A stretch of 64,000 nt of DNA from Tuberibacillus sp. Marseille-P3662 (GTDB lineage Bacteria > Bacillota > Bacilli > Bacillales > Sporolactobacillaceae), in the NCBI RefSeq assembly GCF_900178005.1, contig NZ_FXBS01000006.1, positions 1,240,001 through 1,304,000 of the forward strand. Direction: 5' to 3'. Positions 29,095 through 39,247 of the stretch are shown piece after piece. Every line of letters begins with the position of its first letter. The first letter of the stretch is position 1. The notes beneath the pieces are model-generated. The model was not told the DNA's origin, did not search any database, and was given only the letters and a program-made list of their open reading frames with translations. The position numbers were made by a program, and so were the translations under genes.

Positions 29095-29748
29095 CTAATG
29101 ATCAGCATCCCGACTCATAATGTGAAGCAAATAACCACTGGTGAAATCTAATGATCCCGACTTCCCCACCAACTCATTGCTTATACATAATGACGAACCC
29201 CAAGATAATTCCGCTTTATTTAATGGATATTTAAAACCATCCAAAGTTATGCCTCTAACTTTTTTAGAAAAAGCAATAAAGGAATGATATTCATAGGAGG
29301 AAACGCTCTTGATCTCATGATACCCTGGAGCAAGAAGAGTGACCGTATTTTGCTGATCAACCAAATAAACGGCAACACCTGAAGTCAAACTTTTATACAG
29401 AAGCTGTACGTTCATTAAGGTATGATCCAACCGTCCACCAGTGGCTCCGATAACAAAACAGGCATCCGCATCCTGCTCCATGACCCAGTCAATCGCAATC
29501 GCCAAATCCGTGTCATCCTTCTCAGATGGAAAGATATCCATGTGCAACGAATGACTGTTCATCCTTTGCCGTTCTTCGTCCGTAATTGAATCAAAGTCCC
29601 CAAATGAGCGAACGGGCTGAATCCCTTTCTTATAGAGATCATAGGCACCACGATCGACGCCGATCCACCGGCATTGCCTGAACCGTTCATCATCCAAATT
29701 TGGGCGATACTGACTCGGCGCACCAGCTAAAATCGCATAACTCGGCAT
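29095..29748 (-). CDS. thiN: Thiamine pyrophosphokinase
   Basis: Converts thiamine to thiamine diphosphate. 217 aa; the TPK fold is recognisable by GVDRGAYDLYKKGI, SFGDFDSITDEE, the acidic KDDTDLAIAIDW and GATGGRLDHTLMN. Starts 2 bp after the rpe stop, so the two are co-transcribed with rsgA. Confidence 0.94.
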   Translation of the reverse strand: MPSYAILAGAPSQYRPNLDDERFRQCRWIGVDRGAYDLYKKGIQPVRSFGDFDSITDEERQRMNSHSLHMDIFPSEKDDTDLAIAIDWVMEQDADACFVIGATGGRLDHTLMNVQLLYKSLTSGVAVYLVDQQNTVTLLAPGYHEIKSVSSYEYHSFIAFSKKVRGITLDGFKYPLNKAELSWGSSLCISNELVGKSGSLDFTSGYLLHIMSRDADH

Positions 29749-29749
29749 A

Positions 29750-30406
29750 TTAATGCCTCTTCCCTGTATCCATTAAGGTTTGAACAGCCCGTTCTCGGTC
29801 GGGGGCTCCGAACACAGAGGATCCGGCGACAAACCATTCAGCCCCAGCGTCACGGCAGCGACCAATGGTATCCGCCTTGATGCCGCCATCCACCTCAATG
29901 GGAATGGTCAGACCAGCCATTTGAATAACCTCTCGGGCCTCAGCGATTTTATCGGTCATCGCTTCTATAAAAGACTGACCACCGAAACCAGGATTGACAG
30001 TCATAATTAATATAAAATCTATCTGATGTAGGACATGCTTAAGTGTATGAATAGGGGTTCCCGGATTCAGAGCAACACCAGCTTTGATACCTTGAGCCTT
30101 GATTTGCTGAATCACTCGATGAAGATGGGGACAGGCTTCCTGGTGCACGGAAATACTATCTGCACCCGCCTCCACAAAGGATTGTATATAGTCCTCTGGT
30201 TGTTCAATCATCAGATGCACATCCAGATGACTCTTGGTCAACGGACGAACCGCTTCAATGACGATCGGACCCATGGATATATTTGGAACAAAATGCCCGT
30301 CCATGACATCAATATGCAACATGTCGACCCCAGCATGTTCTATCGCTTGAATCTCAGATGCGAGATGGGCAAAATCAGCAGCTAACAAAGATGGAATGAC
30401 TTTCAT
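29750..30406 (-). CDS. rpe: Ribulose-phosphate 3-epimerase
   Basis: Interconverts ribulose-5-P and xylulose-5-P (pentose phosphate pathway), metal-dependent TIM barrel. 218 aa from the ATG at 30406 (AGGCGA ribosome site); the longer frame overlaps rsgA. Motifs: PSLLAADFAHL, MLHIDVMDGHFVPN, DVHLMIEQPE, MTVNPGFGGQSF and EVDGGIKADT. Confidence 0.97.
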   Translation of the reverse strand: MKVIPSLLAADFAHLASEIQAIEHAGVDMLHIDVMDGHFVPNISMGPIVIEAVRPLTKSHLDVHLMIEQPEDYIQSFVEAGADSISVHQEACPHLHRVIQQIKAQGIKAGVALNPGTPIHTLKHVLHQIDFILIMTVNPGFGGQSFIEAMTDKIAEAREVIQMAGLTIPIEVDGGIKADTIGRCRDAGAEWFVAGSSVFGAPDRERAVQTLMDTGKRH

Positions 30407-30407
30407 G

Positions 30408-31292
30408 TTAGTATCGCCTCTTTTCATTCTTAATTTCTTGTAAAAACATTTTGTAATGGTCGTATCGAGTTTGATCAACGTCACCTGATTCAACCGCCGA
30501 CTTTACAGCGCACCCGGGTTCACTATCGTGCAGACACCCTCTGAATTTACATTCTGGTATTAAGGGACGCATATCAGCAAAATAAATGGACAAATCTTCA
30601 GACGCAATGCCATGAAAATCTAATGAACTAAAACCGGGCGTATCCGCGATTAACGCGCCACCGATTTCAAGAAGTTCAACGTGACGAGTCGTATGTTTTC
30701 CCCGCCCTAAATGTCGGGAAATCTCAGTTGTTTCTAACTCAAGGGACGCGTCTAAAGCATTCAACACACTTGATTTGCCAACACCTGATTGACCGGCAAA
30801 AACAGCCAGACGTTGGCCTAAAGTATCCTTCAATAAGTTTAGGCCATCCCCCTGGTACGCCGACGTAATAAGGACGGTATATCCAATGTCACGGTATAGC
30901 CCGACAACTTCTAGAAATCGGTCTTTTTCAGTATCTGGCAACAAATCAAATTTGGTGATGCATATAACCGGCTCAATATCATGAGCCTCAATTTGAACTA
31001 AAAACCGGTCAAGCAATTTGCGATCAAATGTCGGATGTTGTGTGGAGAATGTTAAAATCGCAGCGTCAACGTTCGCAATCGGCGGCCTGATTAATTGATT
31101 TTCTCGCTCATGTATAGCCATAATATAACCTTGATCCGCCTGCTGAGATGTATATTCAACACGATCACCCACTAATGGCGTGATCTTTTGTTTTCTGAAT
31201 TTCCCGCGCCCGCGGCATTGGATCAGAGTTCCTTCGTCATTTTTAACATAATAGTATCCGCTTAGCGCCTTTAAAATTCGGCCTTCAGGCAT
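30408..31292 (-). CDS. rsgA: Small ribosomal subunit biogenesis GTPase RsgA (YloQ/CpgA)
   Basis: Late 30S maturation GTPase with circularly permuted motifs. 294 aa: N-terminal OB fold (GRILKALSGYYYVKND), G4 ITKFD near residue 115, G1 GQSGVGKSSVLNAL near 167, G3 ADTPGFSSL, and a C-terminal zinc motif CKFRGCLHDSEPGC. Ends 1 bp before the rpe start. CpgA is a reported substrate of PrkC, whose gene lies just upstream across a repeat element. Confidence 0.96.
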   Translation of the reverse strand: MPEGRILKALSGYYYVKNDEGTLIQCRGRGKFRKQKITPLVGDRVEYTSQQADQGYIMAIHERENQLIRPPIANVDAAILTFSTQHPTFDRKLLDRFLVQIEAHDIEPVICITKFDLLPDTEKDRFLEVVGLYRDIGYTVLITSAYQGDGLNLLKDTLGQRLAVFAGQSGVGKSSVLNALDASLELETTEISRHLGRGKHTTRHVELLEIGGALIADTPGFSSLDFHGIASEDLSIYFADMRPLIPECKFRGCLHDSEPGCAVKSAVESGDVDQTRYDHYKMFLQEIKNEKRRY

Positions 31293-31314
31293 ATGATCAT
31301 CCTTTTAATTTTTA

Positions 31315-31670
31315 GGCTCTTTTCGTATGCATTGTCGCTTTTTAGTCACAGCCCAAATACACTTCGCTTTCCGCGAGCGACCAGTGAGCCTCATGCCCAC
31401 ACCCGGGGTCCCCGAAAAGCGATTTTGGCTTTTTGGGGTGGATTGATGTGGGTAGGATCCGCGTTGTCACAGGACGTAGGCCTGCAGGACGCGGGTCAGT
31501 TCGACGTTGCCACAGGATGTGGCGCTTTTAGTCGAACATCCCGACATTAGCTGACCATCCTTAATACGTACCCCGCTTCGTTCTGCGGGGTCTCACTTTG
31601 GCCGCGGTCCCGCTGGAGTCTACGTGTATTCGGGCTGCTCACACCATGTAACATTTTTTGTAAAATTACT
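31315..31670. repeat. Element C, third member of the A/B repeat family
   Basis: Fills the 382-bp rsgA-prkC gap; no gene there. The left end (GGCTCTTTTCGTATGCATTG, then TCGCTTTTTA) resembles the ends of A and B; the right end is less clear, so the boundary is approximate. Positions 31389-31477 are nearly identical to 2222-2310 and include the hairpin arms CCCCGAAAAGC / GCTTTTTGGGG. CAGGACGT-type motifs occur at 31469 and 31513. Confidence 0.65.
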
Positions 31671-31674
31671 GGTT

Positions 31675-33720
31675 TTAATCCGCTGCTTCTTTTTTGGCGG
31701 TCTTGTACTGAATGGTTTGATCGCTGATAACCTCACCATCCGCGACCACTTTATAATGTCCGCTGCCACCAGGTTCAATCGTTAACGGTACTTGATACGT
31801 TTTGGTTTTTTTGATGGTTTCATCTGTCAATAAACTGTTATTATGGTCAACATCACTGTAATAAATTTGGACGTGACGCTTGTTTGTCTTCTTATCCGAG
31901 TTCTTTTTATCTTTCTCCTTATCTTTTTTATCTTTATCTTTTTTATCATTTTGTGGTTGCTGTTGAACGTTGACTGTTATTTCTCGTTGGATCGTTACAG
32001 GCTTTTGTTCAGGGCCCTTTGATAAATAAACGGTCACTTGTGAGCCTTCTTGGACTGTTTCACCTGACGCCGGGTCCGTCTTTAACACATGATCTTTTTG
32101 AACATCCTCAGAATACTCACCTTCAGAAAAATCAGCGTCAAATCCGGCATTCTCTAATTCCTCTCGGGCATCACTTTGGCTAAGCCCTTGAACGTCAGGC
32201 ACTTTAGCCGTTGGAACCCCTGTACTTACAGTTAATGACAATGTAACTTCAGACGCCACTACTTCTTCGCCAGATGCCGGTGTTTGTTTGATAATTTTTC
32301 CTTCTTCTACATCTTCAGATGACGTCTCTTTCCAAACGACATCTTGAAATTGATCTTTGTCAATCATATTCTTCGCGGCGGTTTCCGTTAAGCCGGTATA
32401 ATCTTTGATTTTGGTTTGTTCTGGTCCTTGACTGACGATCAAATTCACCGTTGCATTTTTCTTAACCGTTTGACCAGCTTGAGGCGTTTGGCTGACAATT
32501 TTTCCGGCCTCAACGTCATCATTCGTGACATTCTTCCGTTTGTTATACAAATGATTTTCCCTTAGTGTATCCACCGCTTCTGAATAAGTCTTTCCTTTTA
32601 AGTCAGGCACTTGGACATTGTCCACAGCTAAAAATTTAGGAACCAGAAAAAAAGCTAAAATAGCAAGGATTGCGATACCAATAAGGGCTATCGACCACCA
32701 GAGGGCTTTCTTTCCCTTTTTTTTCTTTTTAGGTGCATCCTGCTGCGACTGATCACTCTGTTGTTCTCCGGAATAGGGTTTTGTTTGTTCAACATTATCA
32801 TAAATGCCATCCGGTGACGTTGACTGATCAGGTACCGGAATAATTTTCGTTTGATCCTCATCATCGTCGCTTGGCAATGAAATCCGCGGCTCAGTGACAC
32901 GATCAGGCTGAAGCGCCGTTTCCAAATCATCATATAGCGCACCTATGTCATCGTACCTGTGATCTGGATTTTTCGCTAAAGCCCTGATAATAACATTTTC
33001 CAAGCTTTGTGAGAGGTCAGGTCGAAGGGTCTTAGGCAGCGCCGGCTGCTCATTAATATGTTTTAACGCAACACTAACAGGTGAATCCCCCGGATAAGGC
33101 AATTGACCCGTAAGCATTTCATACATGACAATGCCTAATGCATAAATGTCCGATTTAATGGTTCCCTTTTCCCCTTTAGCTTGCTCAGGAGATAAGTAGT
33201 GTGCAGAACCCATAATTGAATTCGTATAAGTAATCGTCGCTGACGTCATCGCTAACGCAATGCCAAAGTCCGTGACCTTAACAAGTCCCTGTTCATCAAT
33301 CAGGATATTATGCGGTTTGATATCTCGATGGACGATACCATGCTGATGTGCGTGCTCAATGGCTGACGCGATTTGTTTTGAAATCGAAATGGCTTCTTGT
33401 TCAGAGAGCGGCGCATATTGCTTAATATAATCTTTCAGCGTGTCACCATCAATATACTCCATTACAATATAATAGAGATCAGCTTCTTCACCAATATCAT
33501 AGATGCTTACAATACTTTCATGGGACAGACTCGCCACCGACTCCGCTTCCCGGCGAAAGCGTTTAATAAACGCTTCGTCTTCAGCATATTCACTTCTCAG
33601 TAACTTCACAGCAACTAAACGGTCAAGAATCAGGTCCTTAGCTTTATAGACGACGGCCATACCGCCATCACCGATACGCGAAATCACCTTATATCTATCG
33701 TTAATTTTTTCCCCAATCAT
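31675..33720 (-). CDS. prkC: PASTA-domain serine/threonine protein kinase PrkC
   Basis: Transmembrane kinase sensing muropeptides/lipid II; involved in germination and cell-wall control. 681 aa. Kinase domain residues 10-270 with GDGGMAVVYKA, HRDIKPHNILI and TDFGIA; one membrane segment near 341-362 (ALWWSIALIGIAILAILAFF); three PASTA repeats about 365-575; then a lysine/aspartate-rich linker (KKDKDKKDKEKDKKN) and a C-terminal beta domain to the end. Start overlaps the prpC stop by 4 bp. Confidence 0.97.
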   Translation of the reverse strand: MIGEKINDRYKVISRIGDGGMAVVYKAKDLILDRLVAVKLLRSEYAEDEAFIKRFRREAESVASLSHESIVSIYDIGEEADLYYIVMEYIDGDTLKDYIKQYAPLSEQEAISISKQIASAIEHAHQHGIVHRDIKPHNILIDEQGLVKVTDFGIALAMTSATITYTNSIMGSAHYLSPEQAKGEKGTIKSDIYALGIVMYEMLTGQLPYPGDSPVSVALKHINEQPALPKTLRPDLSQSLENVIIRALAKNPDHRYDDIGALYDDLETALQPDRVTEPRISLPSDDDEDQTKIIPVPDQSTSPDGIYDNVEQTKPYSGEQQSDQSQQDAPKKKKKGKKALWWSIALIGIAILAILAFFLVPKFLAVDNVQVPDLKGKTYSEAVDTLRENHLYNKRKNVTNDDVEAGKIVSQTPQAGQTVKKNATVNLIVSQGPEQTKIKDYTGLTETAAKNMIDKDQFQDVVWKETSSEDVEEGKIIKQTPASGEEVVASEVTLSLTVSTGVPTAKVPDVQGLSQSDAREELENAGFDADFSEGEYSEDVQKDHVLKTDPASGETVQEGSQVTVYLSKGPEQKPVTIQREITVNVQQQPQNDKKDKDKKDKEKDKKNSDKKTNKRHVQIYYSDVDHNNSLLTDETIKKTKTYQVPLTIEPGGSGHYKVVADGEVISDQTIQYKTAKKEAAD

Positions 33721-34463
33721 TCGGCATCACCTTTAGGGTGTTCGACGATCGCCAACGTAATATTATCTTCACCACCGGCTTGGTTCGCCTCTTCAACTAA
33801 CCGATCGGCACGCTCTTCAAGTGTCCCTTCAGTCTGAAGCACCTGTGCTAACTGATGATCGGTTAATTTGTTCGATAATCCGTCTGAACACAACAGAACA
33901 AGCCCACCGTCCTGCCATTTGAACGTGAAGGTATCGACATCAATATCGTCATCGGTCCCCAATGCCCGCGTTAAAACGTGTTTTCTCGGATGGTATTCGG
34001 CCGCTTCTTTCGTTAATTGACCTGCTTTGACTAATTCATTGACCAATGAATGATCTTCCGTTTGTTGTTGAATACCTTGATGAGTGTCAAATAAATAGCA
34101 CCGACTGTCACCGACATTGGCCACAGCAACAAAATCATGACTGCATAAAGCGGCCACCAAGGTCGTCCCCATACCTTCGTACTCGCTGTTCGTTTTCGCA
34201 TAATCATATAAGTGACGATTGGCTGCTTTGATAGTTTCCTCCATCCATTGCATAGCCCTAGACACTTCAAGCGGAGCATCAAGCTGTTCCCATTGTTCTC
34301 TAATAAACGCCATCGCCATATCACTGGCAACATCCCCAGCTTTATGTCCGCCCATACCATCAGCAACAACAGCCAAAGTTTGCTGGGGATTCGTCAAAGT
34401 CCCCCCTGTATCCTCATTATGATCACGATACATCCCGCAATCCGTTCTAAATACATTGTTCAT
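33717..34463 (-). CDS. prpC: PP2C-type protein phosphatase PrpC
   Basis: Mn-dependent phosphatase that opposes PrkC. 248 aa with metal-binding motifs ADGMGGHKAGDVAS, ANVGDSRCYL, LLCSDGLSNKLTD and GGEDNITLAIVE. In B. subtilis rlmN lies between rsmB and prpC; here only 55 bp separate rsmB from prpC and rlmN is absent. Confidence 0.97.
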   Translation of the reverse strand: MNNVFRTDCGMYRDHNEDTGGTLTNPQQTLAVVADGMGGHKAGDVASDMAMAFIREQWEQLDAPLEVSRAMQWMEETIKAANRHLYDYAKTNSEYEGMGTTLVAALCSHDFVAVANVGDSRCYLFDTHQGIQQQTEDHSLVNELVKAGQLTKEAAEYHPRKHVLTRALGTDDDIDVDTFTFKWQDGGLVLLCSDGLSNKLTDHQLAQVLQTEGTLEERADRLVEEANQAGGEDNITLAIVEHPKGDAE

Positions 34464-34518
34464 GTTTTCACCTCTTATCAGTGACTGATGATCTTAACAA
34501 ACCCACTGACCACCTGAC

Positions 34519-35859
34519 CTACCCCTTTATTAACGAAGCGATAAAAAAACCATCCGTATCCAAATCCTGGGGTAAAATCTGCATCATTCCGCTATGTTGC
34601 CATTCAGCATTTTCTCTTACCTTGTCCGGCATTCGTTCGAGTAATGTTTCATCGAGTGACAAGGTATTATGATCTTGAAGGAGTTTGTCAACCACTTGCT
34701 GATTTTCCTGCGGTTCAATGGTACACGTACTATACACTAAACGCCCGCCTGGTTTTAGGCAATCAACCACACCTGCTAAAATGTCTGCCTGAATAGCAGC
34801 AATTGCTCGGACATCCTTTTCTTGCTTTTGCCATTTAATTTCAGGTTTGCGGCGAATCACGCCCAAACCCGTACAAGGCGCATCCACTAAAATCCGATCG
34901 AATTGCTTATCGGGTTGGTGCTCGTTCATAAGACTGGCATCAAGCACTTGAGTATGAACGGACGTCAACCCTAACCGTTTAGCTTGTCCAAGAATTAAAG
35001 CTGTCTTATGTTCATGCACATCTAAAGCAAGGATATCTCCTTGATTGTTCATTAATTCGCCAATATGTGCCGTTTTTCCTCCTGGACCCGCACAAGCGTC
35101 CAAAACCTGTTGCCCCGATTGTGGAGCCAAGGCATGAGCAACGAGCATTGAGCTTTCATCCTGAATTGAAAAATGACCTTGTTTGTAAGCTGAGGTTTGG
35201 ACGGCTGTCCCGTTCTCTATGATAATCGCATCTGAATGCCATTCACTTGCCGTAGCCGTCACTCCCTCGTTAGATAATTGATTTATCAAAGATTGTCGAT
35301 CCGTATGTAATGAATTGACCCGGGCGGTTGTCGCTGGTGCTGAATTATTTGCCTCACAAATCCGGGTCGTCTGCTCATGGCCATAAATGGACGACCAGCG
35401 GTTAAACAACCACTGAGGATGACTGACCTGCACAGCCAACCGTTCGCGCTCTGAAGGGATTGAATTAGTATCATTCAAATGATGACGTAAAAATCCCCGC
35501 AACACCCCGTTGACAAAACCGGATGTTTTTTGGTGACCTTTTCGCTTGGCAAGACGAACAGCTTCATTCACAATCGCATGTTCCGGCACTTTGTCCAGAA
35601 ACACCTTTTGGTAAACTGACATCAGCAATAGTAAACGAACCCAGCGTTTCATTTTTTTTTGTTTGATATAAGGTTCTAAATAAAACTCGAGCAATCGTTT
35701 TTGCTGCAGCACGCCATATACGATGTTAGTCAACAGCCCCGTATCTTGCCTGTTCAGATCATGATTTTCAATCGCAGCGTTCAACGTTAATTGACTGTAT
35801 GCCCCCTCTTGCTCAACTTTCAACAATGTCTCTAAAGCAATCTGACGAACATTGGCCAT
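34519..35859 (-). CDS. rsmB: 16S rRNA m5C967 methyltransferase RsmB
   Basis: SAM-dependent cytosine-5 methyltransferase. 446 aa from the ATG at 35859 (AGGAG site); the frame upstream to 35949 overlaps fmt. N-terminal NusB-like RNA-binding domain (residues 1-135), then the Rossmann domain with LDACAGPGGKTAHIGEL, the catalytic cysteine in DAPCTGLGVIRR and YSTCTIEPQENQ. Start overlaps the fmt stop (TAATG). Confidence 0.96.
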   Translation of the reverse strand: MANVRQIALETLLKVEQEGAYSQLTLNAAIENHDLNRQDTGLLTNIVYGVLQQKRLLEFYLEPYIKQKKMKRWVRLLLLMSVYQKVFLDKVPEHAIVNEAVRLAKRKGHQKTSGFVNGVLRGFLRHHLNDTNSIPSERERLAVQVSHPQWLFNRWSSIYGHEQTTRICEANNSAPATTARVNSLHTDRQSLINQLSNEGVTATASEWHSDAIIIENGTAVQTSAYKQGHFSIQDESSMLVAHALAPQSGQQVLDACAGPGGKTAHIGELMNNQGDILALDVHEHKTALILGQAKRLGLTSVHTQVLDASLMNEHQPDKQFDRILVDAPCTGLGVIRRKPEIKWQKQEKDVRAIAAIQADILAGVVDCLKPGGRLVYSTCTIEPQENQQVVDKLLQDHNTLSLDETLLERMPDKVRENAEWQHSGMMQILPQDLDTDGFFIASLIKG

Positions 35860-36797
35860 TATGATTCTCCTAACCGGGTTCCCTTGGTAAGATCCGTTCC
35901 GTTTAAAAACCGGGCTGCACTCATGCGTTTTTTCCCTGACGGTTGACACTTGGTCACTTTAATCCCCGTAGCATCGCCCGTTTGAACGACAAAACCATCG
36001 GATTCTATATCAATAACTGTGCCCGGTTCTGATGCAGACTCACAGCTGACTTTTTCGGCAACCCATATTTTTAACACGCGACCGTTCAGCTTGGTATAGG
36101 CCACAGGAAATGGGTTCATGCCTCTAACCTGATCATAAATTGCTTGTCCAGGACGATGCCAGTCTATGACTTCATCTTCCCTTTTAATATTGGGCGCATA
36201 GGTGACTGCAGCTTCATCCTGGGGAACCGGCGTCACATCACCTTGCTTTATTTTAGGCAATGTATCTGAAAGTAACTGAGCACCGGCATGACTTAATTTA
36301 TCATGCAAATCTCCAACGGTATCGGTCTCATCAATCGGCACGCTAACTTGCGCCAGCATGTCTCCAGCATCCAAGGCTTTGACCATATACATAAGCGTCA
36401 CACCTGTCTCCTCTTTACCGTCAATAATCGCTTGATGGATCGGTGCTCCCCCCCGATAAGCAGGAAGGAGTGATGCGTGAACATTAATACATCCCATAGG
36501 CGGTGTGGTTAACAGACTTTCCGGTAAAATTTGACCATAGGCAGCCGTGATCACGACATCCGGTTCATAGGACAAAATGTTTTGAATCACCCCCGGATCA
36601 CGTACTTTTTCCGGCTGTAAAACAGGGATCCCCTCGTTAACAGCCGTTGTTTTGACCGGCGGCGGTGTTAGAATTTTTTTTCTGCCTTTTGGACGATCAG
36701 GCTGAGTAACAACGGCTTGGATATGGTAACCATCACGAATGAGTTGTTCCAAAACCGGAACCGAAAAATCCGGCGTTCCCATAAAAATGATATTCAT
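35859..36797 (-). CDS. fmt: Methionyl-tRNA formyltransferase
   Basis: Formylates initiator Met-tRNA using 10-formyl-THF. 312 aa from the ATG at 36797 (AGAGG site). Motifs: [17 protein letters not shown], the signature [16 protein letters not shown] with NVHASLL active site, and a C-terminal OB domain. In B. subtilis def lies between priA and fmt; here fmt follows priA directly and no deformylase gene is in the window. Confidence 0.97.
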   Translation of the reverse strand: MNIIFMGTPDFSVPVLEQLIRDGYHIQAVVTQPDRPKGRKKILTPPPVKTTAVNEGIPVLQPEKVRDPGVIQNILSYEPDVVITAAYGQILPESLLTTPPMGCINVHASLLPAYRGGAPIHQAIIDGKEETGVTLMYMVKALDAGDMLAQVSVPIDETDTVGDLHDKLSHAGAQLLSDTLPKIKQGDVTPVPQDEAAVTYAPNIKREDEVIDWHRPGQAIYDQVRGMNPFPVAYTKLNGRVLKIWVAEKVSCESASEPGTVIDIESDGFVVQTGDATGIKVTKCQPSGKKRMSAARFLNGTDLTKGTRLGES

Positions 36798-36826
36798 CAA
36801 CAACGACCTCTCTATCATAAGTTCAA

Positions 36827-39247
36827 TTACATTAGCATATAAGGGTTCATATCGATCGCAATAGATAATGTGCCTTTTGCGATTTGATCTTGATAATGGT
36901 TTAAAAGTTTTTTTAACGTTTCATGTAATCCCGGTTCATATTTATACTTTATCATAACATGATAACGAAACTTATCCTTAATCCTTGCAATCGGCGGCGC
37001 CACCGGACCAAGAATCATGGATCGTGCACTTAATGTTTCGCGCAAATGCTTTGCGATGTTCTCAGTGATTGTAACAACCGTGGTTAATTCGCTGTGAGTC
37101 ACGGTGATTAGTGATAGAAAATAATAAGGCGAATATTGGTGCTGCCTGCGAACCGCCATCTCTTTCTGATAAAAACTAAAGAAGTCATGCTCCGCGGCCA
37201 TTTGGATCGCATAGTGTTCAGGGTTATAACTTTGAATCACCACTTGGCCTTTTAGTTCATGCCGCCCGGCACGGCCGCCGACTTGAGTCAACAATTGATA
37301 GGTTTTCTCTGAAGCACGAAAATCCGGCAGATTCAGCATCGCGTCAGCTGCAAGAACCCCTACGAGTGTCACCTTAGGAAAGTCTAGTCCTTTAGCAATC
37401 ATTTGGGTTCCGAGTAGTATATCAGCTTCTCCACTTCCAAATCGGTTTAAAAGTTTCTCGTGCGCCCCTTTTCGTCCAGTTGTGTCAACATCCATCCGGA
37501 TCACACGCGCTTCGGGCAGTAATTGATTCAGAGCTTCCTCAACCTTTTGGGTACCGGAACCAAAGTAGCGGATGTATTCACTATCACACTCTGGACATGT
37601 TTCCGGCATGGATTGATCATACCCACAATAGTGACATTTTAATTGATTGTATTTGCGATGAAAGGTTAGAGATATATCACAATGTGGACACTCAACAACA
37701 TAACCGCAATCCCGACACATGACAAAAGTTGAATAACCGCGGCGATTGAGAAATAAAACACTTTGTTCACCTTTTTCAAGATTGGCTTGCAGCTGATCGA
37801 ATAGTTGCTTCGAAAACATGGAATGATTGCCGTTCCGTAATTCCTCACGCATGTCGACAATAGCAACCTCAGGCATGGTCTGATTATTCACTCTTCGCGC
37901 AAGGGTTGATAGCTGGTAATTCCCTTTCTGTCCTCGAGCATAGGACTCTAGAGAAGGGGTTGCACTACCGAGGACAACTGGACATTCGTGGTACTGCCCG
38001 CGGACAATCGCGACATCTTTGGCATGGTAACGCGGATTTTCTTCTTGCTTATAGCTTGTCTCATGCTCTTCATCAATAATAATCGCCCCGAGATTGTCAA
38101 AAGGAGCGAACACCGCCGAACGAGCGCCGACGACAACGTTGACCTCATGGCGATAAATCTTGCGCCACTCATCGTATTTTTCCCCTTTGCTTAACCCACT
38201 GTGCATCACAGCGACATCAGAGCCAAACCGGCTTTTAAAACGCTCGACCATCTGCGGCGTCAGTGAAATTTCCGGAACTAACACAATCGCTGTTTTGCCG
38301 CGCTGTAACACTTCTTGAATCATTTGTAAATAAATTTCTGTTTTACCGCTGCCGGTCACACCATGACATAGGTGAACGTGATGTTCATTTGCTATGATAT
38401 CCTTATAAACCGCCTGAAACACGTCAGCTTGCTCAGCTGTCAGCGACAATGGCTCCGTTGGCTTAACGCTTTTGTCATCGTAAGGATCACGGTACACTTC
38501 TTGTTCAAACTCCGTGAGCCATCCTTTATCAATTAACGTACGAAGCACAGAACGTCCGACACCCGTTTGTGTTATTAATGCCGATGTTAATAAGTGATCT
38601 GTGTTATTGTCATAGAAAAACTTAAGGACGAGCTGCTGCTTTTTAGCGTTTTGATTTAACTGGGGTATGATCTCTGGAATGTGCTGTAGATCAACAGTGA
38701 GTTGGATCACCTTTTGTTTCTTAACACTGCCTTTTTCGGTAATTTTAAGTCCTTCAGACAATACCCCGTCCTTAATCGCTGAGTGAATAGATGGCTGCCC
38801 ATCGGCCATTTGCTTTTCTAAATCAGCAACAGCGATTTGTTCCCGACCGTTAATAACTTTAGCGATTTCTGGGTGAAAGATTTGCAGTCGCTCATGATCT
38901 TGAACGCTGACCACTTTTTTATAATTAGCCTTCATCGCCGCTGGCAATAGAGTTTGATAAGCAGTGTATAAATAACATAGCGTCTGTCCCGCTAACCATT
39001 CACCGAGCTGCATCATTTCTTTATTTAAGACCGGCGTATAATCAATGAGTGTATCAATGGCCTTTAATTGATTAACTTCCGAGGTGTCCTGAACATGATA
39101 GACAAGCCCCATGAGCTTACGATTGCCGAATGGAACCGTAACTCGCATACCCGGTTCAATCAGGGACTCCCATGGCTCAGGAATCTGATAATCGAACGGT
39201 TTATCTGTTTGAAATAACGGCAGATCGACAAGCACTTGAGCAATCAT
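36827..39247 (-). CDS. priA: Primosomal protein N' (replication restart helicase PriA)
   Basis: Restarts replication at collapsed forks and, in Firmicutes, helps load DnaB through DnaD/DnaB. 806 aa. N-terminal 3'-DNA-binding domain ([19 protein letters not shown]), Walker [16 protein letters not shown] near residue 302, [10 protein letters not shown], and the zinc domain with eight cysteines ([27 protein letters not shown]). Start overlaps the coaBC stop by 4 bp. Confidence 0.98.
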   Translation of the reverse strand: MIAQVLVDLPLFQTDKPFDYQIPEPWESLIEPGMRVTVPFGNRKLMGLVYHVQDTSEVNQLKAIDTLIDYTPVLNKEMMQLGEWLAGQTLCYLYTAYQTLLPAAMKANYKKVVSVQDHERLQIFHPEIAKVINGREQIAVADLEKQMADGQPSIHSAIKDGVLSEGLKITEKGSVKKQKVIQLTVDLQHIPEIIPQLNQNAKKQQLVLKFFYDNNTDHLLTSALITQTGVGRSVLRTLIDKGWLTEFEQEVYRDPYDDKSVKPTEPLSLTAEQADVFQAVYKDIIANEHHVHLCHGVTGSGKTEIYLQMIQEVLQRGKTAIVLVPEISLTPQMVERFKSRFGSDVAVMHSGLSKGEKYDEWRKIYRHEVNVVVGARSAVFAPFDNLGAIIIDEEHETSYKQEENPRYHAKDVAIVRGQYHECPVVLGSATPSLESYARGQKGNYQLSTLARRVNNQTMPEVAIVDMREELRNGNHSMFSKQLFDQLQANLEKGEQSVLFLNRRGYSTFVMCRDCGYVVECPHCDISLTFHRKYNQLKCHYCGYDQSMPETCPECDSEYIRYFGSGTQKVEEALNQLLPEARVIRMDVDTTGRKGAHEKLLNRFGSGEADILLGTQMIAKGLDFPKVTLVGVLAADAMLNLPDFRASEKTYQLLTQVGGRAGRHELKGQVVIQSYNPEHYAIQMAAEHDFFSFYQKEMAVRRQHQYSPYYFLSLITVTHSELTTVVTITENIAKHLRETLSARSMILGPVAPPIARIKDKFRYHVMIKYKYEPGLHETLKKLLNHYQDQIAKGTLSIAIDMNPYMLM

